Assembly (NCBI RefSeq): GCF_008710095.1
Contig: NZ_VYKJ01000019.1
Span: forward strand, 11,400 to 75,399
Length of the DNA stretch: 64,000 nt
From: Affinibrenneria salicis
GTDB taxonomy: Bacteria > Pseudomonadota > Gammaproteobacteria > Enterobacterales > Enterobacteriaceae
Reading direction: 5' to 3'
Positions 30,635 through 40,118 of this stretch are shown here, piece after piece; positions within the stretch are counted from its first letter, which is position 1, and every line of letters begins with the position of its first letter. The position numbers and the translations under genes were made by a program. Under the pieces are notes generated by a model that did no database searches, was not told the origin of the DNA, and worked only from the letters and a program-made list of their open reading frames with translations.

Positions 30635-31519
30635 ATGGAGCAGGTTATTTCGGTACAGACGAAGGCGCAGGAACGCCGCAAAAAGCGTTCTGTAACCTAT
30701 TATGTGTTGGTAACGCTGGCATGGGGCGTTTTCTTTTCAATTCTGGTGCTGCCGCTGCTGATGGTGGTAACCCAGGGCATGGCGAACGGCGTCGGCGCGT
30801 TCTGGGAAGCGATCAGCGAGCCCGATGCGGTCGCGGCGCTTAAATTAACGCTGTTGGCCACGGTGATCTCCGTACCGCTGAATATGATCTTCGGGCTGGC
30901 GACGGCGTGGTGCGTCACCCGGTTTGAGTTTCGCGGCAAGAGTTTCTTGCTGTCGCTGATCGATTTGCCGTTTTCGGTTTCGCCGGTGGTGGCCGGTCTG
31001 GTCTATGTGCTGCTGTTCGGCGCGCAGAGCAAACTTTATCCCTTCCTGATGGAGCACGACCTGCAGGTGGTGTATGCCGTCCCCGGTATTGTGCTGGCGA
31101 CGATTTTCGTCACGCTGCCCTACGTGGCGCGCGAACTGATCCCATTGATGGAGCAGCAGGGTACCCAGGAAGAAGAGGCGGCCAGACTACTGGGCGCCAG
31201 CGGCTGGCAGATGTTCTGGTATATCACGCTGCCTAACGTGAAGTGGGCGCTAATTTACGGCGTAGTGCTCTGCACCGCCCGCGCGATGGGCGAATTCGGC
31301 GCGGTGTCCGTAATTTCCGGCCATATTCGCGGGCTGACCAATACCCTGCCGCTGCACATCGAAATTTTGTACAACGAATACAACATTGTCGCCGCTTTTA
31401 GCGTCGCGATTCTGCTGCTGGTGATGTCGCTGGTGATTCTGCTGCTGCGGCAGTGGAGTGAAGGGCGTCTGGCTAAGCAAATAGAGAAACAACAGGAGTT
31501 GGCCAAAAATGAGCATTGA
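30635..31519 (+). CDS. cysW: Sulfate ABC importer permease CysW
   Basis: CysW (294 residues) is the second permease. Family segments [20 protein letters not shown], the EAA loop [22 protein letters not shown] and [17 protein letters not shown] are clear. Six hydrophobic segments follow a short charged N-terminus (QERRKKR). It overlaps cysA by 11 bases, so translation is probably coupled. Confidence 0.95.
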   Translation: MEQVISVQTKAQERRKKRSVTYYVLVTLAWGVFFSILVLPLLMVVTQGMANGVGAFWEAISEPDAVAALKLTLLATVISVPLNMIFGLATAWCVTRFEFRGKSFLLSLIDLPFSVSPVVAGLVYVLLFGAQSKLYPFLMEHDLQVVYAVPGIVLATIFVTLPYVARELIPLMEQQGTQEEEAARLLGASGWQMFWYITLPNVKWALIYGVVLCTARAMGEFGAVSVISGHIRGLTNTLPLHIEILYNEYNIVAAFSVAILLLVMSLVILLLRQWSEGRLAKQIEKQQELAKNEH

Positions 31520-32501
31520 GATTCAGAACATTAATAAACAATTTGGCCAGTTCAGAGCGCTGCAGCAAATCAACCTGGCGATCCAGAGCGGCGAACTGGT
31601 GGCGCTGCTGGGGCCTTCCGGCTGTGGTAAAACCACGCTGCTGCGGATTATCGCCGGGCTGGAAACGCCGGATAGCGGTAGTATTATTTTTAACGGTCAG
31701 GATGTTTCGGTGCACGACGTGCGCGAACGTAACGTGGGTTTTGTATTCCAGCACTACGCGCTGTTCCGCCATATGTCGGTGTTCGACAATGTGGCCTTTG
31801 GCCTGCGTATGAAGCCCAAAAAGCTGCGGCCGTCGAAGGGCGAAATCGAAAAGAAAGTGCATGAGCTGCTCAATATGGTACAGCTGGACTGGATGGCCGA
31901 TCGCTATCCCGAACAGCTTTCCGGCGGCCAGCGTCAGCGCGTGGCGCTGGCGCGCGCGTTGATTGTCGAACCCAGCATTTTGCTGCTTGATGAACCCTTC
32001 GGCGCGCTGGACGCTAAAGTGCGTAAGGAACTGCGTCGCTGGCTATCGCAACTGCATGAAAATATTAACCTGACCTCGGTATTTGTCACCCACGATCAGG
32101 AAGAGGCGATGGAAGTGGCCGATCGCATCGTGCTGATGAACAAAGGGGTGATTGAACAGATTGGTTCGCCGGATGAAGTGTATAACCATCCGGCCAGCGA
32201 ATTTGTCTATCACTTCCTGGGCGACAGCAATCGGCTGAAGGTTCAGCAGTCGGATAAAGTCATTCTGTTCCGGCCGCATGAAGTCTCGCTGTCGGTCCAG
32301 GCCCAGGAGGGGTTCCAGCCGGTTGTGGTGCGTGACATTCGCCCGCTGGGCGCGTTGACGCGTCTGTCGCTGAAACTTGATGAGCAAAGCGAATTGATCG
32401 AGGCTGAAGTGGCGAAAGACGACGCCAGCCTGAACGGCCTGAGAAAGGGAGACGTGATTCAATTCAAACCAAAGGTCTACAGCTACGACTGGGAAATCTG
32501 A
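31509..32501 (+). CDS. cysA: Sulfate/thiosulfate ABC importer ATPase CysA
   Basis: CysA (330 residues) hydrolyses ATP for sulfate import. Walker A (GPSGCGKTT), the signature ([15 protein letters not shown]), Walker B ([12 protein letters not shown]) and the H-loop ([11 protein letters not shown]) are intact; a TOBE-like C-terminal domain follows. It is about 35 residues shorter than E. coli CysA at the C-terminal end. It ends the operon: cysM, next in E. coli, is not here. Confidence 0.95.
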   Translation: MSIEIQNINKQFGQFRALQQINLAIQSGELVALLGPSGCGKTTLLRIIAGLETPDSGSIIFNGQDVSVHDVRERNVGFVFQHYALFRHMSVFDNVAFGLRMKPKKLRPSKGEIEKKVHELLNMVQLDWMADRYPEQLSGGQRQRVALARALIVEPSILLLDEPFGALDAKVRKELRRWLSQLHENINLTSVFVTHDQEEAMEVADRIVLMNKGVIEQIGSPDEVYNHPASEFVYHFLGDSNRLKVQQSDKVILFRPHEVSLSVQAQEGFQPVVVRDIRPLGALTRLSLKLDEQSELIEAEVAKDDASLNGLRKGDVIQFKPKVYSYDWEI

Positions 32502-32528
32502 TGATTTTCTGACGGGGCTGCAGTCTTA

Positions 32529-32577
32529 CGCCATAAAATTTCTAGAAAACGCCTTTTCGGGGCGTTTTTTTATGGCA
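32529..32577 (+). terminator. Terminator of the sulfate operon
   Basis: An inner stem (AAAACGCC with GGCGTTTT, 32546-32568) is enclosed by an outer one (GCCATAAAA with its complement, to 32576) and includes a run of seven T. It begins 28 bases after the cysA stop. Confidence 0.8.
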
Positions 32578-32813
32578 GAAAATAACGGCGTCGGCGCAGA
32601 CCCGATCAAAGGGATAGCATTATTCCTCCGTCATACTCCCTATAGACCGCGTTCATCCACCGGTGAGGGAACCTCGCCCCGCCGGGGTCAACGCTAATAG
32701 GGGGCTGTCTGGCTTCGTCCGGCTCGAATCTGAAAACAGACGCTCACTGGCACGACACGTGCAAGATAAAAGACCAGATGGATGTACTTCAGGGAAGGAA
32801 GATAACAAGGAAA
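32578..32813. other. Gap between sulfate operon and tRNA-Lys
   Basis: Together with the terminator this makes a gap of 312 bases without a protein gene. It takes the 3' trailer of the minus-strand tRNA transcript. No clear T-tailed hairpin for that transcript was seen. Confidence 0.4.
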
Positions 32814-32889
32814 TGGTGGGTCGTGCAGGATTCGAACCTGCGACCAATTGATTAAAAGTCAACTGCTCTACCAACTGAGCTAACGACCC
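32814..32889 (-). tRNA. tRNA-Lys (UUU)
   Basis: The minus strand reads as a 76-nt cloverleaf that begins GGGTCGTTAGCTCAG and ends with the T-arm GGTTCGAATCC, the acceptor complement ACGACCC, then ACCA. The anticodon loop is CTTTTAA, so the anticodon is UUU. CCA is encoded. It is the last gene of a Val-Val-Val-Lys transcript, only seven bases after the nearest tRNA-Val. Confidence 0.97.
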
Positions 32890-32896
32890 GCTGAAG

Positions 32897-32972
32897 TGGT
32901 GGGTGATGACGGGATCGAACCGCCGACCCCCTCCTTGTAAGGGAGGTGCTCTCCCAGCTGAGCTAATCACCC
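32897..32972 (-). tRNA. tRNA-Val (UAC), copy nearest tRNA-Lys
   Basis: A 76-nt cloverleaf on the minus strand beginning GGGTGATTAGCTCAG, with the anticodon TAC in CTTACAA, T-arm GGTTCGATCCC and an encoded CCA. The three Val copies in this cluster are identical in sequence, equivalent to E. coli valU/valX/valY. U34 of this tRNA is modified elsewhere; A37 is the target of TrmN6, whose gene is at 40119. Confidence 0.97.
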
Positions 32973-33009
32973 ACTTCAGGTTTTAGTAAGAAGACCGCTG
33001 GTGCGAGTC

Positions 33010-33085
33010 TGGTGGGTGATGACGGGATCGAACCGCCGACCCCCTCCTTGTAAGGGAGGTGCTCTCCCAGCTGAGCTAATCACCC
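33010..33085 (-). tRNA. tRNA-Val (UAC), middle copy
   Basis: Identical to the neighbouring tRNA-Val genes, with the same TAC anticodon and encoded CCA. It is separated from the copy at 32897 by 37 bases and from the copy at 33130 by 44 bases. Confidence 0.97.
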
Positions 33086-33129
33086 AAACTCACTTCTTCT
33101 TACTTAACACAACGAGACACTCTGATGAG

Positions 33130-33205
33130 TGGTGGGTGATGACGGGATCGAACCGCCGACCCCCTCCTTGTAAGGGAGGTGCTCTCCCAGCTGAGCTAAT
33201 CACCC
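33130..33205 (-). tRNA. tRNA-Val (UAC), promoter-proximal copy
   Basis: First gene of the minus-strand tRNA transcript and identical to the other two copies. Its promoter is visible 18-46 bases upstream (33224-33251). Confidence 0.97.
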
Positions 33206-33223
33206 CCGCTGTGTTGGAGTCGC

Positions 33224-33251
33224 ATTATAGGGATAGTTGAAAGTGAGTCAA
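33224..33251 (-). promoter_or_regulatory. Promoter of the Val-Val-Val-Lys tRNA operon
   Basis: On the minus strand TTGACT (33251-33246), a 16-base spacer and a perfect TATAAT (33229-33224) are followed by a GC-rich discriminator (GCGACTCC). This is the form expected of a stable-RNA promoter under ppGpp/DksA control; dksA is in the same window. Confidence 0.85.
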
Positions 33252-33374
33252 CGCTTTTTAAAAGTAAAATGTCCGTTCGTCGTAAATTTAGTCAGGATGT
33301 TCTGTTTCTGCGCGCGGGCGCTGATTGTTTATGCATAAATGCGCGCAATCGGCGCATTGCCGGCGGTTACGGCG

Positions 33375-33402
33375 TTGAGGAATCGGGGCAGAGTGATAGA
33401 AT
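33375..33402 (+). promoter_or_regulatory. Putative gltX promoter
   Basis: TTGAGG (33375-33380), 16 bases, TAGAAT (33397-33402). It lies about 75 bases before the gltX start and points away from the tRNA-Val promoter. Confidence 0.5.
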
Positions 33403-33478
33403 GTTGCCCACTTTTGAATCTGAGTCTGCGCCGGATCGTTCATGCCGGCAATCGTTACGCAATAAGGTCGTTATCCCA

Positions 33479-34894
33479 ATGAAAATCAAAACTCGTTTTG
33501 CGCCCAGCCCGACCGGTTATCTGCACGTCGGCGGTGCGCGCACTGCACTGTACTCCTGGCTGTATGCACATAGCCAGGGAGGCGAATTCGTACTGCGCAT
33601 TGAAGATACCGATCTTGAGCGTTCGACCCAGGCGGCGATCGACGCCATTATGGACGGCATGAACTGGCTGAACCTTAGCTGGGATGAAGGCCCGTATTAT
33701 CAGACCAAACGCTTCGATCGCTATAATCAGGTGATCGACCAAATGCTGGAGAACGGCACGGCCTATAAATGCTACTGCTCAAGAGAACGGCTGGACGCGC
33801 TGCGTGAAGAGCAGATGGCTAAAGGCGAGAAGCCGCGTTATGACGGGCGTTGCCGCGATGGGCATGAACATCATAGCGACGATGAACCGCACGTGGTGCG
33901 TTTTCGCAATCCGCTGGACGGTTCGGTGATTTTTGACGATAAAATCCGCGGACCGATTGAATTCAGCAACCAGGAGCTGGACGACTTGATTATCCGCCGC
34001 ACCGACGGTTCGCCCACCTATAACTTCTGCGTAGTGATTGATGACTGGGATATGGAAATCACGCATGTGATCCGCGGCGAGGACCACATTAATAATACGC
34101 CGCGTCAGATCAATATCCTGAAGGCGCTCGGCGCGCCGGTGCCGGAATATGCCCATGTTTCGATGATCCTTGGCGACGATGGTAAAAAATTGTCCAAACG
34201 CCACGGCGCGGTGGGCGTGATGCAGTATCGCGATGACGGCTATCTGCCAGAAGCGCTGCTGAACTATCTGGTGCGTCTGGGCTGGTCGCACGGCGATCAG
34301 GAGATCTTCTCCCTTGATGAAATGAAACAGTATTTCTCGCTGGAGGCGGTGAGCAAGTCGGCCAGCGCGTTCAATACGGAAAAACTGCAGTGGCTAAACC
34401 ACCACTATATTAATAACCTGCCGGCTGACTATGTCGCTACGCATCTGGCCTGGCATATCGAACAGGCGGGTATCGACACCCGTAACGGCCCGCAGCTGTC
34501 CGAGCTGGTGGCGCTGCTGGGCGAACGCTGCAAGACGCTGAAAGAAATAGCCGCTTCCTGCCGCTATTTCTACGAGGATTTTCAGCAGTTCGATGCGGAT
34601 GCGGCCAAAAAACATCTGCGGCCGGTAGCCCGCCAGCCGCTGGAACTGGTGCGCGATAAGCTGGCCGCGATAACGGAATGGACGGCGGAAAATATTCACC
34701 ACGCCATTCAGGGTTCGGCCGATGAGTTGCAACTGGGGATGGGCAAGGTCGGCATGCCGCTGCGCGTGGCGGTAACCGGCGCCGGCCAGTCGCCGGGCGT
34801 GGACGTGACGGTACATGCGGTTGGTCAGCAGCGTGCGCTGGCGCGCATTGACAAAGCGCTGGCCTTTATTGCCGCGCGTGAGGCGCAGCAATAA
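33479..34894 (+). CDS. gltX: Glutamyl-tRNA synthetase
   Basis: GltX (471 residues, as in E. coli) charges tRNA-Glu. The class I HIGH motif ([13 protein letters not shown]) opens the protein, KLSKRHG is the KMSKS motif, and the zinc-site cysteines (CYCS...GRCRDGH) are present, followed by the helical anticodon-binding domain. The frame is open 70 codons upstream but ATG 33479 matches the family start. The tRNA-Val-Lys operon is divergent, as in E. coli. Confidence 0.97.
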   Translation: MKIKTRFAPSPTGYLHVGGARTALYSWLYAHSQGGEFVLRIEDTDLERSTQAAIDAIMDGMNWLNLSWDEGPYYQTKRFDRYNQVIDQMLENGTAYKCYCSRERLDALREEQMAKGEKPRYDGRCRDGHEHHSDDEPHVVRFRNPLDGSVIFDDKIRGPIEFSNQELDDLIIRRTDGSPTYNFCVVIDDWDMEITHVIRGEDHINNTPRQINILKALGAPVPEYAHVSMILGDDGKKLSKRHGAVGVMQYRDDGYLPEALLNYLVRLGWSHGDQEIFSLDEMKQYFSLEAVSKSASAFNTEKLQWLNHHYINNLPADYVATHLAWHIEQAGIDTRNGPQLSELVALLGERCKTLKEIAASCRYFYEDFQQFDADAAKKHLRPVARQPLELVRDKLAAITEWTAENIHHAIQGSADELQLGMGKVGMPLRVAVTGAGQSPGVDVTVHAVGQQRALARIDKALAFIAAREAQQ

Positions 34895-35024
34895 TTCCGT
34901 CCTGCGGCGGAACGCTTTTGCCCGTCGCGCGCGGGCGTTATCTTTGCCCCCGCTTCCCGGGGGCGAGTTCGGCGCATGTCGCATACGCCCTGTTCCCGCG
35001 GCCTGGAAGATGAAAGGGCCGTCA

Positions 35025-35059
35025 GCCAGCCGGTATATTTAGCGGCTGGCCGTTTTTTT
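35025..35059 (+). terminator. Intrinsic terminator downstream of gltX
   Basis: Perfect 8-bp stem GCCAGCCG (35025-35032) with CGGCTGGC (35043-35050), then CG and seven T. It lies 130 bases after gltX. Confidence 0.8.
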
Positions 35060-35231
35060 CTTCGCTGCTCTCTTCCCTTTCTGTGGCTCTGTCATCACTG
35101 GCCGGCGTTCGTCTTTTCTCTCGCTTGTCCCGCACGTCGCCGGTTTTTAATGCGCCTCAGCCGCGGAGTGCGCAGAGTTTTGACAGTTTGGTGTCTTTTT
35201 CAGCGGTTGGTTACAGAATCCGATTTAGCCG

Positions 35232-35260
35232 TTGACACCGTCTGTCGGGTCTCATATTAT
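35232..35260 (+). promoter_or_regulatory. Promoter of the tRNA-Ala pair
   Basis: A perfect TTGACA (35232-35237), 17-base spacer and TATTAT (35255-35260), followed by the GC-only discriminator GCGCCCCG. The discriminator suggests stringent control. Confidence 0.85.
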
Positions 35261-35294
35261 GCGCCCCGTTCACACAGATAGTTTGTGTCAGGAC

Positions 35295-35370
<76 letters not shown>

Positions 35371-35407
35371 ATTCTTATTGGTTTGTTTCCTGTTATTTGT
35401 ATCGTGT

Positions 35408-35483
<76 letters not shown>

Positions 35484-35635
35484 ATCCTTTCCCCGGCGTC
35501 ATTTCTTTTTTCGTACCGCTCAGTCTCTTTTTTGTTCATTCACCGCATGCCGTCCGCTATGTGCGATTTTTGGTATGGCTTTTCGCGGCTGGCGTTCGCT
35601 GCCTCCACTCGAGCGTAAAAGCAGCGAACGATGTA

Positions 35636-36322
35636 CTACTGCGCGTCGGGCAGGCGCGGGGTCCAGTCAATTGGCGTCAGCCCCTGTTGTTCCAGCAGCT
35701 GGTTGGCGCGGGAAAAATGACGGCAGCCCAGAAAACCCCGGTGAGCCGACAGCGGGGAAGGGTGCGGCGCTTTTAGCACATGATGGCGCTGAGGATTAAT
35801 AATGGTGCCTTTCTTCTGCGCATGCGATCCCCAGAGTAAAAAGACAATCCCTTCGCGCTGTTCATTGAGCGCGGCTATCACCCGATCGGTAAATGTTTCC
35901 CATCCCAGATTCGCGTGCGAATGCGCTTTGCCGGCTTCGACGGTCAGCACCGTATTAAGCAGCAGAACGCCCTGTTGCGCCCAGCTTTGCAGGAAGCCGT
36001 GCTGAGGGATGGCAAAACCTTCAATATCGCTGGACAGCTCCTTATAGATGTTAACCAGAGAAGGGGGTGCCGGAATGCCGGGGCGGACGGAGAAGGACAG
36101 ACCGTGCGCCTGATTCGGACCGTGATAGGGGTCCTGGCCGAGGATAACGACTTTTACCGCGTGCAGTTCGGTGAAACGAAATGCGTTAAAGACGTCCGGC
36201 TGTGGCGGATAGATGGTTTTTCCCGCGGCGCGTTCACTGGCGACAAATTTCAGCGTATCAACAAAATAGGGTTGTTCTTTTTCCTGAGCCAGTACGTCGC
36301 GCCAGGTGAGGGAAGGGGCCAT
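35636..36322 (-). CDS. ung: Uracil-DNA glycosylase
   Basis: Ung (228 residues) removes uracil from DNA in base-excision repair. Motif [15 protein letters not shown] and the [11 protein letters not shown] motif carry the catalytic Asp and His. ATG 36322 follows AAGGAG; the frame is open 37 codons further upstream but without family similarity. It is divergent from grcA. Confidence 0.97.
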   Translation of the reverse strand: MAPSLTWRDVLAQEKEQPYFVDTLKFVASERAAGKTIYPPQPDVFNAFRFTELHAVKVVILGQDPYHGPNQAHGLSFSVRPGIPAPPSLVNIYKELSSDIEGFAIPQHGFLQSWAQQGVLLLNTVLTVEAGKAHSHANLGWETFTDRVIAALNEQREGIVFLLWGSHAQKKGTIINPQRHHVLKAPHPSPLSAHRGFLGCRHFSRANQLLEQQGLTPIDWTPRLPDAQ

Positions 36323-36509
36323 TATGCACTCCTTGTCTGTTCGATTAATTAACCAGTGCGTAGAGTACCGCCTATTCGGACAAGGTAAAACCGTAACAGA
36401 GTGCGGCGGACGTATTTGCCGGCGGGCTCCCATCGGCCGGTCGGAACGTTATGTGTTGAAAAATAGTTGAAAATTTACAAAAAAAATTGCAGTTACCGTG
36501 CGGCTAAAA

Positions 36510-36604
36510 TTGATATAAAACAATAAATTGATATCACGCCCCGTAATGGTGGGGCGGTAAAATTGATTTATGTCAAAGAATTGCTGGTGTCAGACTGGTA
36601 TACA
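36510..36604 (+). promoter_or_regulatory. grcA promoter with two FNR sites
   Basis: TTGATTTATGTCAA (36563-36576) matches the FNR consensus at 9 of 10 positions. TTGATATAAAACAA (36510-36523) is a second site at 9 of 10. Their centres are 53 bases apart. A -10 box TATACA is at 36599-36604, which puts the start of transcription near 36610 and the sites near -41 and -94. This is the same geometry known for E. coli yfiD/grcA (-40.5 and -93.5). The 390-base ung-grcA gap holds nothing else recognised. Confidence 0.85.
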
Positions 36605-36712
36605 GGTTATCAGATACTCATACGTTTTATCCGGACGTTAAAAGAAACGTAGTAGTGGCAGAGAATTTTTGCATTACAACAATGATTACCGTCCTATTGA
36701 TGGAGGCACAAA

Positions 36713-37096
36713 ATGATTACTGGTATTCAAATCACGAAAGCAAATGACAGCGCTCTGGTTAACTCTTTCTGGCTGTTGGATGAAGAAAAATCGCAGGCTC
36801 GCTGTGTATGCGCGAAGGCTGGCTATAGTGAAGATCAGGTAGTTCCGGTGAGCGATCTGGGGCAGATTGAATACCGTGAAATTCCTCTGGAAATGAAACC
36901 GCAGGTTAACGTGGAAGGCGGTCAGCACCTGAACGTCAACGTTCTGCGCCGTGAAACGCTGGAAGACGCCGTTAAGCACCCGGAAAAATATCCGCAGCTG
37001 ACCATTCGCGTGTCCGGTTACGCCGTTCGTTTCAACTCGCTGACTCCAGAACAACAGCGCGATGTGATCACTCGTACTTTTACCGAAAGCCTGTAA
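36713..37096 (+). CDS. grcA: Autonomous glycyl radical cofactor GrcA
   Basis: GrcA (YfiD, 127 residues) resembles the C-terminal glycyl-radical domain of pyruvate formate-lyase and can replace that part when oxygen has damaged it. The radical glycine lies in [12 protein letters not shown] 36713 follows GGAGG. The upstream FNR sites imply strong expression with little oxygen or at acid pH. Confidence 0.97.
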   Translation: MITGIQITKANDSALVNSFWLLDEEKSQARCVCAKAGYSEDQVVPVSDLGQIEYREIPLEMKPQVNVEGGQHLNVNVLRRETLEDAVKHPEKYPQLTIRVSGYAVRFNSLTPEQQRDVITRTFTESL

Positions 37097-37168
37097 GCGG
37101 TAAATTCGCGCTGGTTGAGTTTTAGTTAATATTGCGAGAGTTGGGGCGCCAGCAGCGCTATCCCGATA

Positions 37169-37198
37169 GGGCTCATGTTGATTCATGAGCCCTTTTTT
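37169..37198 (+). terminator. grcA intrinsic terminator
   Basis: Perfect 9-bp stem GGGCTCATG with its complement, six-base loop, then six T. It lies about 70 bases after grcA. Confidence 0.88.
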
Positions 37199-37382
37199 AT
37201 GTGACTGATTCCTGGTTGGATAAAATTTCACTGTTCCACAATGGGGTACACGCCGGTTGACTGATATTCGCGCCTGCTTACGCAGTGGCGGTTGAAAGCA
37301 GCATGCCGGTTTATACAACACGTCATGGCCGATGACGGAAAAAATACGGAACAGGCAAGGTGTTGTGTTTTAATGATAATTA

Positions 37383-38348
37383 TCAGGCATGCGCTTTATT
37401 TAACTGCCTGGAAACGGCGTCGTACATGCCTTCCACATAAATATTCAGATCTTTATCAATCGTGACGATGGCGCAGGCGTTATGAGGCAGCGGCCACTCG
37501 ACCAGCGCCTTAGTGGTGAAGTAATGGATGCCATTTCTGAAATTATAACGGCCTGGATGATGGTGGCCGGAGAAGACCGCCAAAACCCGTCCCGAATCTT
37601 CCAGCGCTTTGACCACGGGCTCAGCGTTCTGAACGATAACTTTCGCTTTCGCCATTTCCGGGTCAAAGTAATCCAGCGTCTGGTGCGTAAACACCACGAC
37701 GGGTTTGTCGTCGGATTTTAGTACGGCGCGCAGCCAGTCAATCTCTTCATCAGGAATATGGGCGATATCCCAGGTAAAGTTGTTGTGAGAGAAGTGCACG
37801 CCTTTGCCTTTGGAATCGATATAACAGGCGTCCAGTACGATGAAGCGAACGCCATTTTTTACAAAGGTATAATAAAACTTGCCGTTGGCATCGCCGGCGT
37901 TTTGCGTACAGGCAAGAAAGTCCTGCGGACTGATGGCGTCAAAGTCATGATTCCCGACGACGTGGTAGCGATCGCCTTTAAATTTAGCGAATTCACCCTC
38001 CACTTGCTTCAGGAAACCTATAGTCTGTTCATGATTCTGGGGGCTGACGCAGTCTTTAAAGTCGCCAAGTTCAATGGCAAAGTCGAGCGACTGCGTGTTG
38101 AACAGGTCGATGACCTGGCGAAATTTCGGCAGTGCATGCCGATAGACTTCGTAGAATTCCTCTCCCGGCGCGCCATAAGTATCGTTATCCGCATAATGGA
38201 TATCGGTGACCAGGCCGAATTTCAGCAATTGTTTACCTGATTCAGGCAGCGTGAGTTGAGAGGCGGTGGGCGTTTCGGACAAGGCTGCAGCGGAGCGGGA
38301 TGCCAGAAAAACCGCACCGGCTAACTGCAGGAATTGACGACGACGCAT
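37383..38348 (-). CDS. Tat-exported calcineurin-like phosphoesterase
   Basis: A 321-residue metallophosphoesterase. The N-terminus has a twin-arginine pattern (RRRQFLQLAGAVFLA) with cleavage likely near SAAA, so export to the periplasm is predicted. The five metallophosphatase motifs are visible: DIHYADND, GDFKD, GNHDFD, FTHQTLD and GHHHPGR, enough for a two-metal centre. The substrate cannot be deduced; a secreted phosphate-scavenging or nucleotide/phosphodiester hydrolase is possible. It stands alone between grcA and srmB, where E. coli has other genes, so it is an accessory insertion. Confidence 0.85.
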   Translation of the reverse strand: MRRRQFLQLAGAVFLASRSAAALSETPTASQLTLPESGKQLLKFGLVTDIHYADNDTYGAPGEEFYEVYRHALPKFRQVIDLFNTQSLDFAIELGDFKDCVSPQNHEQTIGFLKQVEGEFAKFKGDRYHVVGNHDFDAISPQDFLACTQNAGDANGKFYYTFVKNGVRFIVLDACYIDSKGKGVHFSHNNFTWDIAHIPDEEIDWLRAVLKSDDKPVVVFTHQTLDYFDPEMAKAKVIVQNAEPVVKALEDSGRVLAVFSGHHHPGRYNFRNGIHYFTTKALVEWPLPHNACAIVTIDKDLNIYVEGMYDAVSRQLNKAHA

Positions 38349-38604
38349 AACATAATTCTCCCGTTAGTGAGTTAATAGCGAAAGAATTATGCCGGCGTAG
38401 TGTATTAATCTTGTGACGCTTAGATGAAGAGCTAAGAATAATCCTGGTCTGCGGGCGTGTGGATGGGGACTTTGCCGGTGCGGCGCGGCCGGCGCAGGGG
38501 CTGCGCTATTCGGCCACGCCGGCCAACGACAGCGGCCGAACAACAAACGGCGCTGTGCTCAGCGGCCGCGCGCCGTTTGTTAATCGCGCGGCGATCTCCG
38601 GGCC

Positions 38605-39930
38605 TTATTCGGCAGCGGGCTCATCAGCCTTACGGGCTGGCTGGCGGCGTTTGCCGATATTTTTTTTGTCCCGGTGGCGCACTTTCACCTTGACCTTAAC
38701 CTTCTCTTTTTCTTTTTGCTCTTTGCGTTTCGCCAGCACTTTTTTCGACGGTTTGCCGCTTTCTTTCGCTGACGGCGCTTTGGTTTCCGGCCGCAGTTCA
38801 TCAATGACGCGGATTTTCATCGGCTCTTTCAGGTAGCGGCTGATTTTGCCCAACAGCAGGTGGTCATGGGCTTCAACCAGCGAAATGGCGCAGCCTTTAC
38901 GTCCGGCGCGTCCCGTACGGCCAATCCGGTGCAAATAGGTTTCGGCGGTTTTCGGCAGGTCAAAGTTAAATACGTGGCTGACGTCCGCTATATCCAGACC
39001 GCGAGCCGCCACGTCGGTGGCGACCAGCACATTAACCCGTCCTTCGCTCAGGCGTTTAATCGCCTCATTGCGTTTAGCCTGTACCATCTCGCCTTCCAGA
39101 TAGCTGGCGTTGATGCCGGCATCGCGCAGCCAGCCGACCAGCTCATGTACCCGCTCGCGTTTGCGCACGAACACAATAGAGCGCGTTGCTTCAGGCTGTT
39201 TTAGCAGGTGGCTGAGCAATGCGGTCTTATGAGTCACGTTATCGGCGCGGTAATACCACTGCAGAATTTTTTTGCGTTCGCGACGGGAAGGATCGGATTC
39301 GATCAGGATCGGCTCGTTGAGCAGGCGATCGGCGAAATCCTGAATGGCGTCGCCTTCCAGCGTGGCGGAAAACAGCAGCGTCTGTTTACGCCAGCGGGTT
39401 TCGCCGGCGATATGCTCGATATCCTGGGCGAAGCCCATATCCAGCATGCGATCGGCCTCGTCGAGAATCAGCGTTTCCACCGCCCGGCAGTCAAAGTTTT
39501 CTTCTTTTATGTACTGCAGCAGACGACCGGTGGTCGCCACCACGATGTCCTGATTTTCGCTGAATACTTCGGCATGGTTCATATAGGCCACGCCGCCGGT
39601 AATGGTCGCGATATCCAGGTGCGTGTGCGCCGCCAGCGCGCGCGCCTGATCGGCTACCTGCATGGCCAATTCGCGCGTCGGGGTCAAAATAAGAATACGC
39701 GGCGGACCTGACTTTTTCCGGGGGAAATCCAGTAAATGCTGCAGGGTCGGGAGTAAGAAGGCCGCTGTTTTGCCAGTGCCCGTAGGCGCGGAACCCAGCA
39801 CGTCACGTCCATCCATCGCTGGAGGAATGGCCTCCTCCTGGATCGCGGTGGGCTGTTCATAGCCCAGATCGCGCAGGGCCTCTAACAGGCTTTCATCAAG
39901 ATCGAACTCGGAAAAATTGGTTACAGTCAT
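38605..39930 (-). CDS. srmB: ATP-dependent RNA helicase SrmB
   Basis: SrmB (441 residues, E. coli 444) is a DEAD-box helicase that helps early assembly of the 50S ribosomal subunit. Motifs Q (PTAIQEEAIPPA), I (APTGTGKT), II (DEAD), III (SAT) and VI (HRIGRTGRAGRKG) are present, followed by a basic Lys/Glu-rich tail. It is divergent from trmN6, as in E. coli. Confidence 0.97.
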   Translation of the reverse strand: MTVTNFSEFDLDESLLEALRDLGYEQPTAIQEEAIPPAMDGRDVLGSAPTGTGKTAAFLLPTLQHLLDFPRKKSGPPRILILTPTRELAMQVADQARALAAHTHLDIATITGGVAYMNHAEVFSENQDIVVATTGRLLQYIKEENFDCRAVETLILDEADRMLDMGFAQDIEHIAGETRWRKQTLLFSATLEGDAIQDFADRLLNEPILIESDPSRRERKKILQWYYRADNVTHKTALLSHLLKQPEATRSIVFVRKRERVHELVGWLRDAGINASYLEGEMVQAKRNEAIKRLSEGRVNVLVATDVAARGLDIADVSHVFNFDLPKTAETYLHRIGRTGRAGRKGCAISLVEAHDHLLLGKISRYLKEPMKIRVIDELRPETKAPSAKESGKPSKKVLAKRKEQKEKEKVKVKVKVRHRDKKNIGKRRQPARKADEPAAE

Positions 39931-40118
39931 GGTCTACCTCTGTTTGGGGCGCTGATTATAGACGTATTGGCTGGCTTGTTCACCTGTTTATCCCCGTCAT
40001 CTTGCAAGTTGCCGGCTGGCTGCAGCGCGCAATCTTTTAGCGATAAGCTGACAAGCGAGGTTTTCCTGCGACACTCTTTATCCTATGCTACGGCGGTTTC
40101 CGGCCGGAGTCATGAATT

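Larger units (their letters stand above)
34895..35294. other. Gap between gltX and tRNA-Ala
   Basis: These 400 bases have no protein gene that I can support. They hold a T-less hairpin at 34946-34964 (GCCCCCG and complement), a terminator at 35025-35059 and the tRNA-Ala promoter at 35232-35260. Confidence 0.5.

Noticed and set aside
32653..33240. Short open frames reading through the tRNA cluster
   Set aside because: They are translations of tRNA-Val and tRNA-Lys sequences, a common annotation artefact.
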